56,525 nucleotides of DNA, taken from NCBI GenBank assembly GCA_017411605.1, contig JAFQPR010000099.1, forward strand, positions 1 to 56,525, in the 5' to 3' direction. The notes beneath the pieces are model-generated. The model was not told where the DNA came from, made no database searches, and saw only the letters and a list, made by a program, of their open reading frames with translations. Below, piece after piece: positions 43,899 to 52,739 of the stretch (the first letter of the stretch is position 1; the number at the start of each line of letters is the position of its first letter). The DNA is from Clostridia bacterium (GTDB lineage Bacteria; Bacillota; Clostridia; Oscillospirales; CAG-272). The translations under genes were made by a program, and so were the position numbers.

Positions 43899-44242
43899 TG
43901 GAAGGTGGAGCTGATATATCCAAAATAATCGGAATCATAATGGAAAACCCCGAAATAATCGAAAAGATCAAAAGCCTTGCGGGGGGCAGCGAAGGAAGTG
44001 AAGCTACCGAAGAGGTATCCGCGCTTTCAAATGAATCCACACAAAAAGCCCTCGCTGAAGCTACCGAAAATGATGCTGAAAAGGTTACCGAAGCATCAAT
44101 CGCTAAGCCCACGATAAACACTAAAAAAAGGCGGCACGATCTTCTATGCGCTATAAAGCCTTACGTTTCAAAGGAGCGCGGAAGGGCAATAGATACTATG
44201 CTATCGGTTATTGACGTGCTCGATATTATGAAAGCGAGGTAA
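43898..44242 (+). CDS. Uncharacterised acidic protein, second of three-gene operon
   Basis: 114 residues from ATG at 43898, which overlaps the previous stop. Three parts are visible: a helix (ISKIIGIIMENPEIIEKIK), a Gly/Ser/Glu/Ala-rich linker, and a basic helical end (KRRHDLLCAIKPYVSKERG .. LSVIDVLDIMK). No known domain is recognised. It is cytoplasmic by appearance. The linker is highly acidic, so it may be disordered. Confidence 0.75.
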   Translation: MEGGADISKIIGIIMENPEIIEKIKSLAGGSEGSEATEEVSALSNESTQKALAEATENDAEKVTEASIAKPTINTKKRRHDLLCAIKPYVSKERGRAIDTMLSVIDVLDIMKAR

Positions 44243-44245
44243 TCA

Positions 44246-44668
44246 ATGTATTCAAGAGGATTTGGCACGGCGGGCGACGTTAAGTTACCGGAAAAATACG
44301 ACGGAACAGCCCTTATAGATTTACCGCCCGAGGAAGAAAAAAGTTCCCCGCAGCAGATGCCGTTTTTTTCTGATACGCAAAAGCGTGAGGTGAAGATATC
44401 GCCAAACGAGATTTCTACCGATGCTCATACCGAAGCGGCGGCAAACGCAGAAAAGAGCGAAGAAACAGCAGATGCAGGCCTTTTTTCATTCGCGCCGCTC
44501 AAGCTGATATCGAAGATCATTCCCGACGGTTCTCATCTTGGGAAGTTGATACCCAAAATTGAGATAGAGGAACTGATAATTTTAGGTATCGCGGCATTCC
44601 TTTTCTTTTCAAAATCCGGAGATAAAGAATGCGCCCTGATGCTGCTTGCTCTAATATTTATATCTTAA
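44246..44668 (+). CDS. Uncharacterised protein with C-terminal membrane hairpin, third of operon
   Basis: 140 residues; GAGG lies just before ATG 44246, three bases after the previous stop. The N-terminal 80 residues are polar and likely disordered. Near residue 85-110 there is an amphipathic part (FAPLKLISKIIPDG). The end holds two short hydrophobic segments split by a charged turn (LIILGIAAFLFFS-KSGDKE-CALMLLALIFIS), probably a membrane hairpin. No family is recognised. The operon ends in the terminator at 44707. Confidence 0.75.
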   Translation: MYSRGFGTAGDVKLPEKYDGTALIDLPPEEEKSSPQQMPFFSDTQKREVKISPNEISTDAHTEAAANAEKSEETADAGLFSFAPLKLISKIIPDGSHLGKLIPKIEIEELIILGIAAFLFFSKSGDKECALMLLALIFIS

Positions 44669-44706
44669 TATGTAATTATTTATTTACATATACGATGCTT
44701 TTTCAA

Positions 44707-44751
44707 AAAGCCGACGCAGAAATTATATTAAGCGTCGGCTTTCATTTTTTT
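44707..44751. terminator. Bidirectional terminator between small-protein operon and polC
   Basis: AAAGCCGACGC (44707-44717) pairs with GCGTCGGCTTT (44732-44742), an 11-base perfect stem. A T-run follows on the plus strand and AAAAA precedes it (T on the minus strand). It serves both the small-gene operon and the long pyrH-polC operon. Confidence 0.9.
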
Positions 44752-44795
44752 ACATACTATAAACAATAGGTGTTTTGAATATCCAACTTTGATTA

Positions 44796-47700
44796 TCAGA
44801 AAAGCGAGAGCTGGTTTGTTTCGGTAAGTCCCTTAAGAACACCGTTTGCACGAAGCAACTCGACTATTGACTTTGATATTCCGGATTTTTCTCTCAACTG
44901 CTGAATCGAGAAGAGGTCGGGATTTTCCTTCATAGTATCAAATATCTTTTCAGCTGCGGTATCACCGAGTCCCGGTAGAGAGTTGAACGGCATTCTGATT
45001 TTTCCGTTTTCGGGAAGGAACGCTCTTGCATCAGAGTGCTTAAGATCAACGCCGAGAAATTCAACTCCTCTTGCGATTGCTTCTCTTACGAGCTGCATCG
45101 TAGCCAGCATTTCATTATCCTTTGCGGTTGCGCTACCTTCGTTCTGCTTCTTCTCTATCTCCGAGATGCAGTCAGAAACACCTCTGTAGCCCTTTGCGAC
45201 TATCTCTGCGTTAAATCCGCCCGGGGCAACCGTCAGGAATGCCGCGTAGAATTCCATAGGATAATATATCTTGTACCAGCAAAGTCTTATCGCGGACATA
45301 ACGTAAGCCGCTGCGTGAGCCTTCGGGAACATGTATTTAATCTTTTTGCACGAATCGAGATACCATTCGGGAACACCGTGCTCTCTCATCATTGCCTCCC
45401 ACTCGGGAGTGAGACCTTTACCCTTTCGGACGCTCTCCATTATTTTGAATGCGGCAGAATTGTCAAGCCCGTATCTGATAAGAGTGTTCATAATATCGTC
45501 ACGGCACCCGATTACGTTGGATATATCGCAGGTTCCCGATTTGATAAGCTCGTCCGCGTTACCGAGCCAGCAGCCCGTTCCGTGAGTGAGTCCCGAAATC
45601 TGAAGAAGGTCGGCAAAGTTTTTCGGCTTTGCGTCCATTAAAACCTTCTGAAGGAAACGGGTTCCCATCTCGGGGATACCAAACGTTCCGAGCTGAACTC
45701 CGCCGATATCCTCGGGAGTTATCTTAAGAGGCGCTACGGAATGGAAGAGCTCATATACCGATCTATCGTTCATCTTAACGTCAAGAACGCTTGTGTTGGT
45801 ATACTTTTCGAGCATCTTATACTTGGTAGGCATATCGTGTCCAAGCTCGTCAAGCTTAAGAATTGTATCGTGAAGGTATGAGAACTGATAATGCGTTGTT
45901 ATGATATCCGAGTTCGGGTCATCGGCAGGGTGCTGAACAGGAGAGAAATCGTAGATCTCGTATTCCGTCGGCACAACTATGATGCCACCCGGGTGCTGAG
46001 AGGTCGTTCTCTTTATACCGACCATAGCGGATACCATATAATCGACCTGAGCTCTCGGTATGGAAACCTTTTTCTCCTCAAGATATTTATTAATATAGCC
46101 CCAGGCGGTCTTATCGGCAAGCGTACCGATAGTTCCCGCGCGGAACACGTGACCTTCACCGAAGAGCTCCTCGGTGTATTTATGTACCTTACCCTGAACG
46201 TCGCCCGAGAAGTTAAGGTCTATATCGGGAGATTTATCGCCATAGAATCCAAGGAAGGTTTCGAACGGTATATCGTGACCGTCCATAATAAGCGGCTCAC
46301 CGCAATGAGGACAGTTCTTATCGGGAAGGTCGAAGCCCGATCCGACCGAGCCGTCAAGGAAAAACTCACTGTAGCGGCATTTCGTACACCTATAATGCGG
46401 GGGCAAAGGGTTAACCTCGGAAATACCCGACATCGTGGCTACGAATGACGAGCCGACCGAGCCTCTTGAGCCCACGAGATAACCGAGGCTCTCCGAATAC
46501 GCAACAAGCTTTACCGCGATCATATAAAGCACTGCAAATCCGTTCTTTATAATAGACGTAAGCTCCTTATCAAGTCGCTTTTCAACGACCTCGGGAAGCT
46601 CATCTCCATACCAATCGTGCGCTCTGTTCCAGCAGGACTCCGTAAGCTCGTCTGCAGCGCCCGGAATATCGGGCTCGTAACGTCCCTCGGGAATTGGTCT
46701 GATTTTTTCGCACATATCGGCAATTTTGTTCGGGTTTTCTATAACTATCTCTCGCGCGATCTCCTCGCCGAAGTATGAGAACTCCTCAAGCATCTCATCC
46801 GTAGTTCTGAGATAAAGGTCTGACTCTCCGTCACCGTCATCCATCTTCATCCCCGCAAGAAGTATCTGACGGTAGAGTCCGTCCTCCTTATCAAGGAAAT
46901 GCACGTCGCAGGTCGCGCAAACGGGCTTACCGAGCTTCTTACCGATAGCATATACACGGCGGTTGAGCTCGCGTATTCCCTCCTCGTCAGCAACAGTTCC
47001 CTTTTCGATAAGGAAGCTGTTATTGCAAAGAGGCTGAATTTCAAGGTAGTCGTAGAATGACGCGATATCCTCTATTTCCTGATCGCTCTTTCCGTCAAGT
47101 ATTGCGGAATAAAGCTCACCTGCGACGCAGGCAGAACCAAGGATAAGTCCCTCTCTGTATTGCTCCAGAACCGTTTTGGGAATTCTAGGCTTTCTCTTAT
47201 AATAATCCAGATAACTGAACGAAACGAGCTTATAAAGATTTTTCAAGCCCTCGAGATTCTTCGCGAGAATAATTATATGACGCATTTTGAGCTGAAGAGG
47301 GTCTGCCTTTTCACTCATAAGGCTGAGCAGATGAGTGAAGGTTACAATACCCTCAGCCTTAAGCCTTCTTTGCATCTCGAAGAATATTCTTGCAAGCACC
47401 TCGGCATCGTCTGATGCTCTGTGGTGGTGGAATTCACCGAGCTTATAATAATTCGCAATAGTGTCAAGCTTATGATTCTTTAATTCGGAATTAAGATATC
47501 TTGAAAGACCAACCGTGTCAAGATACGTATTCGAGAACGGATATCCGCATCTCTCGCACGCAACACGGGTAAAGCCAACGTCAAAAGCAGCATTATGAGC
47601 GATAAGCATTCTGTCCCCCGCAAAATCGAGGAACGCCTTTATTGCCTCACGCTCCTTTGGAGCGCCCTTTACCATCTCATCGGTTATAGATGTAAGATTC

Positions 47701-49208
47701 GTCGTTTGCTCGCTGATAGGCTCCTCGGGGTCAACAAAGGTGTTGAATACCTCAAGGACCTCGCCTGCCTTTATCTTTACCGCTCCTATTTCGATAATCT
47801 TGCCGTTACGGTTTGAAAGGCTCGTGGTTTCGAGATCGAATACGATCATTTCATCGTCAAATGCGGGATATTTATTACCGAAGATGCATCTTGCGGTATC
47901 GTCAACAAAGTATCCTTCCATACCGTATAGCACCTTGAGGTCGGCACCCTCGTGCTTCTCAAGCTCAAGCATTACCTCGGGGAAGCCCTGCACGTTTCCG
48001 TGGTCGGTTATCGCTATTGCTCGATGTCCCCACCTGATAGCTGTATCTATAATGTCCTTCGGCTTGGTCAAGCCGTCCATCTGCGACATATTCGTATGAA
48101 GATGAAGCTCTACGCGCTTTTCCTTCGCCTCGTCCATTCTGTAAATGCGCTTTATCTTCATTATTGACTTCAAAGACAGAAACAGCTCGTTCGTGAATTT
48201 ATCGCGCATCGGTCTTGCCAGCACCGCTACGTCGGGCTGCGATTTAAACGCCTTTATGAAGCCAACCTCATCGGGGAGCATACTTTTCTTTATGTAAATT
48301 CCCGACGCTCCGTCGGAAATACCTATCGTTACCGTTACCTTATCTCCCGCACGGCTCTCCTTTGTTTCGCAGGAGAATACCGTACCGAGAAATATGCCCT
48401 GACCGCGTACCTTTTCCGCTTCTGACAAAGGAGAGGGCTCGATTATATCAAACGGCTCACCGAAAATAACGTCGGGGCTATCTGTTTTATAGGTTACGCA
48501 ACCGCGGCGAAATACTGTATCCGATATATCCTCGCTGACACCCGTCATACTCGAAATACCGGCTTTTTTATCAAAATCGTAGTGAGGATCGTTTGCTCTC
48601 TCTGCCGCCTCGTCAGCAGCACGCCTTGCGCGGAATTCCTCCGCAAATTTCTCTTTATTCTCTGCCTCGGCACGTCTTATGGTTTCGAGCTTTCTTTGCT
48701 CGATAACTCTCTGCCGCTCCTCGGCTCCGCTTCCCTCAACTATTTTTATCCTTCTCTCAAGTCCGTATCTTGAACGGAGAATGTTAGATAGAATGACTTC
48801 GGTATTTCCGTCTACGACAAAGCTTACAGCGCGGCTGAAATACGGAATTCCTATGATTATGACCTCTCCGTTATCCGAAAATTCGGCACCCGAGAAAAAT
48901 CCGTTCGTTATCGCTCCGCAAAGCGCCGCCTCTGCCGCTATCTCCGAAAAATAGCCTATCTCGAAAATCTCGGGCGGAAAATGTGGAAGGATCTTAAAGG
49001 ATTCAGCCTCGTAAAGAGTACGGCAGTCGTCCTCTATCTCGTATATAAGCTCCGCATCGACGTGAGATTCAAAGGACAGCTCTACCTCGACGCGCATAGG
49101 CTCCTTCTGATATTTAACTTTAGTGCTTACAGCGCTCTCGAGAAGCGCTCTTTTATCCTTCGTGGGATTATATCGCCCGAAGACCTCCAAAAAGCTCTTT
49201 TGTGCCAT
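44796..49208 (-). CDS. polC: DNA polymerase III alpha subunit, Gram-positive type PolC
   Basis: 1470 residues, full length for PolC. It is the main replicative polymerase with built-in proofreading. N-terminal domain and OB fold (about 1-330), PHP domain with HLHTNMSQMDG near 370, an inserted DEDD exonuclease (FDLETTSLS .. IAHNAAFDVGF), the rest of PHP, then the polymerase core (GSRGSVGSSF, DIDLNFSGD, TSQHPGGI). Zinc-binding cysteine pairs CTKC and CPHC lie near 960-1000. ATG 49208 has AAAGG upstream. It is the last gene of the pyrH operon, 26 bases after ispG with a small hairpin between them. Confidence 0.97.
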   Translation of the reverse strand: MAQKSFLEVFGRYNPTKDKRALLESAVSTKVKYQKEPMRVEVELSFESHVDAELIYEIEDDCRTLYEAESFKILPHFPPEIFEIGYFSEIAAEAALCGAITNGFFSGAEFSDNGEVIIIGIPYFSRAVSFVVDGNTEVILSNILRSRYGLERRIKIVEGSGAEERQRVIEQRKLETIRRAEAENKEKFAEEFRARRAADEAAERANDPHYDFDKKAGISSMTGVSEDISDTVFRRGCVTYKTDSPDVIFGEPFDIIEPSPLSEAEKVRGQGIFLGTVFSCETKESRAGDKVTVTIGISDGASGIYIKKSMLPDEVGFIKAFKSQPDVAVLARPMRDKFTNELFLSLKSIMKIKRIYRMDEAKEKRVELHLHTNMSQMDGLTKPKDIIDTAIRWGHRAIAITDHGNVQGFPEVMLELEKHEGADLKVLYGMEGYFVDDTARCIFGNKYPAFDDEMIVFDLETTSLSNRNGKIIEIGAVKIKAGEVLEVFNTFVDPEEPISEQTTNLTSITDEMVKGAPKEREAIKAFLDFAGDRMLIAHNAAFDVGFTRVACERCGYPFSNTYLDTVGLSRYLNSELKNHKLDTIANYYKLGEFHHHRASDDAEVLARIFFEMQRRLKAEGIVTFTHLLSLMSEKADPLQLKMRHIIILAKNLEGLKNLYKLVSFSYLDYYKRKPRIPKTVLEQYREGLILGSACVAGELYSAILDGKSDQEIEDIASFYDYLEIQPLCNNSFLIEKGTVADEEGIRELNRRVYAIGKKLGKPVCATCDVHFLDKEDGLYRQILLAGMKMDDGDGESDLYLRTTDEMLEEFSYFGEEIAREIVIENPNKIADMCEKIRPIPEGRYEPDIPGAADELTESCWNRAHDWYGDELPEVVEKRLDKELTSIIKNGFAVLYMIAVKLVAYSESLGYLVGSRGSVGSSFVATMSGISEVNPLPPHYRCTKCRYSEFFLDGSVGSGFDLPDKNCPHCGEPLIMDGHDIPFETFLGFYGDKSPDIDLNFSGDVQGKVHKYTEELFGEGHVFRAGTIGTLADKTAWGYINKYLEEKKVSIPRAQVDYMVSAMVGIKRTTSQHPGGIIVVPTEYEIYDFSPVQHPADDPNSDIITTHYQFSYLHDTILKLDELGHDMPTKYKMLEKYTNTSVLDVKMNDRSVYELFHSVAPLKITPEDIGGVQLGTFGIPEMGTRFLQKVLMDAKPKNFADLLQISGLTHGTGCWLGNADELIKSGTCDISNVIGCRDDIMNTLIRYGLDNSAAFKIMESVRKGKGLTPEWEAMMREHGVPEWYLDSCKKIKYMFPKAHAAAYVMSAIRLCWYKIYYPMEFYAAFLTVAPGGFNAEIVAKGYRGVSDCISEIEKKQNEGSATAKDNEMLATMQLVREAIARGVEFLGVDLKHSDARAFLPENGKIRMPFNSLPGLGDTAAEKIFDTMKENPDLFSIQQLREKSGISKSIVELLRANGVLKGLTETNQLSLF

Positions 49209-49220
49209 CTTTGACCTTTC

Positions 49221-49239
49221 TGTAACACACGGTGTTACA
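49221..49239 (-). promoter_or_regulatory. Perfect inverted repeat before the polC ribosome site
   Basis: TGTAACAC/GTGTTACA with a 3-base loop spans the ispG stop codon and ends just before the polC ribosome binding site. It could slow or couple translation between the two genes, or act in RNA processing. Confidence 0.4.
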
Positions 49240-50311
49240 TTTTCTTTATCTCTTCTATAAGCTCCGAAACGAGCCTGTCCTCTTTTATCTTTCGGACTAT
49301 CTCTCCTTTTTTGAAGAGAAGTCCCTCTCCTATACCGCCCGCTATTCCGATATCCGCTTCTCTTGCTTCGCCAGGTCCGTTAACAACACGCCCCATCAGT
49401 GCGACGGTAATATTCTTATTCGATATCCCCTCTTCCGCAGCTCTTTTCTCAAAGTCCGCCAGCATTGGAATGAGATTTATTTTCGTTCTTCCGCAGGTCG
49501 GGCAGGATATGATATTCATTCCTCTGTTTTCACTTATTTCAAGCGAAGAAAGTATTTTCTTAGCGATTCTTACTTCCTCGACGGGATCGTCTGTCAATGA
49601 AATTCTGACGGTATCTCCTATTCCCTCGGAAAGAAGAGCGCCGACACCGATACTGCTCTTAATGACTGCGCCCTCTCTGGCACCCGCTTCGGTAACACCA
49701 AGGTGCAAGGGATAGCTTGTATTATCTGCTAAAATCCTGTTTGCCGCTATCATCGTCGGTACGTTCGACGCCTTTACGGAAATTGCTATATCCGAGAAGT
49801 CAAGCTCCTCGAGAAGCGATGCGTGATAGAGCGCCGACTCGGCTATCGCTTCCGCCGTGGGCGCACCGTGCTTTGCCAAAATATGCTTCTCAAGCGAGCC
49901 CGAGTTTACCCCTATTCTTATGGGTAAATGAAGCTCCTTACATACCTTTACCACGGCTTCGGTCTTCTCGCGGCTACCGATATTACCCGGGTTTATTCTT
50001 ATTTTATCAGCACCCGACCTTGCCGCGGCAATGGCTATCTTATAATCAAAATGGATATCGGCAACAAGCGGTATCTTAACGCCCATTTTCTTAAGAGCTC
50101 CAAAGGTTTCTGCCGCTTCAATATCCGGCACGGCAAGGCGCACGATATCGCATCCCGCATCGGTAAGTCTTGATATCTGACGGTACGTCGCATCGACGTC
50201 GTGCGTATCGGTATTCGTCATAGACTGAATACTGATGGGATGATTTCCGCCGATACCGACCGCTCCGACCTTTATTACGTTTGTTTTTCTTCTTATTGCG
50301 TTATAATCCAT
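49235..50311 (-). CDS. ispG: HMBPP synthase IspG (GcpE), lacking one cluster cysteine
   Basis: 358 residues from ATG 50311, which has AAAGGA seven bases upstream; a TTG at 50341 has none. The enzyme makes HMBPP from MEcPP in the methylerythritol phosphate pathway with a [4Fe-4S] cluster. The TIM barrel is intact (SIQSMTNTDT, VADIHFD, RINPGNIG). Cluster ligands: Cys270 and Cys273 in SCPTCGR are present, and the glutamate in NGPGEA is present. The third ligand, normally Cys in GCVVNGPGEA, is Arg308 here (MGRVVNGPGEA; codon CGT at 49388-49390 against TGT for Cys). If the base is correct the enzyme is probably impaired. Dxr from the same pathway is encoded in the same operon. Confidence 0.93.
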   Translation of the reverse strand: MDYNAIRRKTNVIKVGAVGIGGNHPISIQSMTNTDTHDVDATYRQISRLTDAGCDIVRLAVPDIEAAETFGALKKMGVKIPLVADIHFDYKIAIAAARSGADKIRINPGNIGSREKTEAVVKVCKELHLPIRIGVNSGSLEKHILAKHGAPTAEAIAESALYHASLLEELDFSDIAISVKASNVPTMIAANRILADNTSYPLHLGVTEAGAREGAVIKSSIGVGALLSEGIGDTVRISLTDDPVEEVRIAKKILSSLEISENRGMNIISCPTCGRTKINLIPMLADFEKRAAEEGISNKNITVALMGRVVNGPGEAREADIGIAGGIGEGLLFKKGEIVRKIKEDRLVSELIEEIKKM

Positions 50312-50361
50312 TTTTACGTCCTTTTCTATATCGAAAACCAAATAATGATTATAGAATATCG

Positions 50362-51441
50362 TTATAATAGCTGAATAATGTCCTTTACCATAATAACCAT
50401 AGACAGTCCAAGCAGGAGCATAAGTCCTACTCCGTTTATAATGCCCTCAACCTTTGCGGGAAGCTTCTTTCTCGTTATAAGCTCAATAATAATAGTTAAA
50501 AGCCTTCCTCCGTCGAGCGCGGGTATTGGCAAAAGATTCATTACGCCGAGATTTATACTTATAAGCACGGTGATATACAGAAGCGATGTAAATCCTGCCT
50601 TTGCCGCACTTCCTATCGCCGAGGATATTCCGACGGGTCCCGATACCGCCGCAAAGCTATATCTGCCCGTTATCAAATCATAAAGCGATTCCCATACCAT
50701 TCTGACTATAAGAGTCGATTTACTCCAAGAATATTTCATAACGGAGCCGAAGGTCTTTTTAACACGGTTTACCTTGAAATCCATCAAGCCAAAGCTCTGC
50801 CCCTGGTCGGTTTGCGTAGGAAATACTACGTTCTCGAGAGTGATTTCCTCACCGTCACGGATTACGACGAGGTCTACAGGTTCGTTTCCGTGCCTCATTA
50901 TTTCATAAGAAAGCTCATCAAGTATGCGAACACGCTTTCCTCCTACCTCGACTATCTCATCGCCTATACGAAGTCCAGTCTTCATACTGATAGGCTCTGT
51001 ACCGAGATCCTCTGCGGTGTGATACTCGGCAACCCTTGTATTACCGATGTTGATAAGGCAAGTAAGGATTATCATCGCAAGGAAGCCGAATACGATATTT
51101 ATGGTTGCGCCCGCGGCGGTGATTATAAGTCTTTGCCATGCGGGCTTCTTACCGAAGGTATTGGGATCATCTCTGTAAGGATCGGGCTCACTGCTCTCTT
51201 TAGCACCCTCGTTATATTCACCGTTTTCACCCGGCATGGCTACAAAGCCGCCTATCGGGAAAAGCGCCAGACTATATTTTATATTTGTCTTCTTCGACTT
51301 CCACGAGAAAAGACGGGGACCCATACCGATAGAAAACTCCTCTATCGTTACCTTGAATATTCTTGCCGTTATATAATGGCCGAACTCGTGTATAAAAATC
51401 AAAAAGCCGAACACGAGTATAGAAACAATAACAGTTACCAA
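50362..51441 (-). CDS. rseP: Site-2 protease RseP/RasP (M50 zinc metalloprotease)
   Basis: 359 residues. An intramembrane protease that cleaves membrane-bound regulators and signal peptides. HEFGH (18-22) in the first helix binds zinc; NLLPIPALDGGR near 300 gives the third ligand. A PDZ-like domain lies between (GLRIGDEIVEVGGKRV). Start is TTG at 51441 with AAGGAG upstream, overlapping the end of dxr by 7 bases, so the two are translationally coupled. Several membrane helices are present. Confidence 0.95.
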   Translation of the reverse strand: MVTVIVSILVFGFLIFIHEFGHYITARIFKVTIEEFSIGMGPRLFSWKSKKTNIKYSLALFPIGGFVAMPGENGEYNEGAKESSEPDPYRDDPNTFGKKPAWQRLIITAAGATINIVFGFLAMIILTCLINIGNTRVAEYHTAEDLGTEPISMKTGLRIGDEIVEVGGKRVRILDELSYEIMRHGNEPVDLVVIRDGEEITLENVVFPTQTDQGQSFGLMDFKVNRVKKTFGSVMKYSWSKSTLIVRMVWESLYDLITGRYSFAAVSGPVGISSAIGSAAKAGFTSLLYITVLISINLGVMNLLPIPALDGGRLLTIIIELITRKKLPAKVEGIINGVGLMLLLGLSMVIMVKDIIQLL

Positions 51442-52598
51442 TTTGTATTCTCCTTAACATATGCCTCTGCGACAGCGCGTGCGCGCCTGTCACATAAAAT
51501 AATATCTTCGAGTGATTTTGCAAGCCTTGCATCACTCATTTTATTAAAAGTATAGATTACCGTATCGGAAATGGCGTTGAAGCCTATTTTACCGTCGAGA
51601 AATGCTGATACCGCAACCTCGTCTGCCGCATTCATTACCGCGCACGAACCGCCGCCTGCCATATATGCCCGCTTTGCAAGCTCGAGAAGCGGAAATGCTT
51701 CGGTATCAACCTCTTTAAACGTTAAAGCGCCGATCTTTATAAGATCAAGCTCATCGGATACCGACTTCATCCTCTCGGGATAATCAACTGCGTACTGAAC
51801 GCACATTCTCATATCGGGGACAGAAAATTCACCGATGACACTGTTATCAATATATTCAACAGCAGAATGCAATATACTCTCTCTGTGAACCAAAACCTTT
51901 ATTCTTTCCGCGCCTATGCCGAAAAGATGAGCCGCCTCGACTATCTCAAAGCCCTTATTCATAAGAGTTGCGGAATCTACGGTTATTTTTCTGCCCATCT
52001 TCCACGTGGGGTGAGCGAGAGTATCCGCAAGCGTTACGCGTGAGAGCTCTTCTCTCGTTTTTCCAAAGAACGGTCCGCCCGATGCGGTAAGAAGAAGTCT
52101 TTTGACCTCGCATGCTCTTCCGCTTTTAAGCGACTGGAAGATCGCGGAATGCTCACTGTCAACAGGAATAATTTCAACACCGCACGCTGACGCCCTCGAC
52201 ATCACGATATCTCCTGCGATAACGAGAGATTCTTTATTTGCAAGAGCAAGGCGCTTACCCGCCTCGATTACCGCAAGCGTCGGAACAAGCCCGGCTTCTC
52301 CGAGTATAGAGTTAACGACCGTTTCGGCAGAGCTTTCCGAGATCGCTTGCGCGATTCCCTCCTCGCCCGAAAATACCTTTATATCGGTATCGGCAAGGCG
52401 CGTCTTCATCGAGCTTGCAGCCTCCTCGTTTCCCATAGCGAGGAATCTCGGACAAAACTCACGCGCGGCTGCTTCTGCCTGCTTTTCATTAATATTTGCG
52501 CTTATAAGGTCAACCTTATATCCTCTTGCTCGCGCAACGTCAAGCGCCTGCATTCCGACAGAGCCGGTAACGCCGAGGATAGCTATATTTTTTTCCAT
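51435..52598 (-). CDS. dxr: 1-deoxy-D-xylulose-5-phosphate reductoisomerase Dxr
   Basis: 387 residues from ATG 52598 (GAGG upstream); a TTG at 52610 would add four residues. First committed enzyme of the methylerythritol phosphate pathway, converting DXP to MEP with NADPH. The Rossmann motif is GVTGSVGMQALDV; metal and substrate motifs are DSEHSA, TASGGPF and NKGFEIVEAAHLFG. It lies between cdsA and rseP in the usual order, but the gap to cdsA is unusually wide (141 bases) and holds an inverted-repeat element. Confidence 0.96.
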   Translation of the reverse strand: MEKNIAILGVTGSVGMQALDVARARGYKVDLISANINEKQAEAAAREFCPRFLAMGNEEAASSMKTRLADTDIKVFSGEEGIAQAISESSAETVVNSILGEAGLVPTLAVIEAGKRLALANKESLVIAGDIVMSRASACGVEIIPVDSEHSAIFQSLKSGRACEVKRLLLTASGGPFFGKTREELSRVTLADTLAHPTWKMGRKITVDSATLMNKGFEIVEAAHLFGIGAERIKVLVHRESILHSAVEYIDNSVIGEFSVPDMRMCVQYAVDYPERMKSVSDELDLIKIGALTFKEVDTEAFPLLELAKRAYMAGGGSCAVMNAADEVAVSAFLDGKIGFNAISDTVIYTFNKMSDARLAKSLEDIILCDRRARAVAEAYVKENTNW

Positions 52599-52642
52599 AT
52601 TAAGCCTCAATTTATATTTTTCGGCATAATGCCGTAGCTATC

Positions 52643-52694
52643 AAAACAATTGTTTTTTATAGGGCTGTCTCCTCTTAATTCAGAGACAGCCCTA
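52643..52694. repeat. Inverted-repeat element between cdsA and dxr
   Basis: A perfect 12-base stem (TAGGGCTGTCTC 52660-52671 with GAGACAGCCCTA 52683-52694, 11-base loop) lies beside a perfect 14-base palindrome AAAACAATTGTTTT (52643-52656). No T-run follows the stem on the minus strand, so it is not a normal terminator. Its position in an otherwise tight operon suggests an inserted mobile hairpin or MITE remnant. Confidence 0.5.
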
Positions 52695-52739
52695 CTGTGA
52701 GATGCACACGTTTTATACGGTGCGATCTTATCTAAAATC

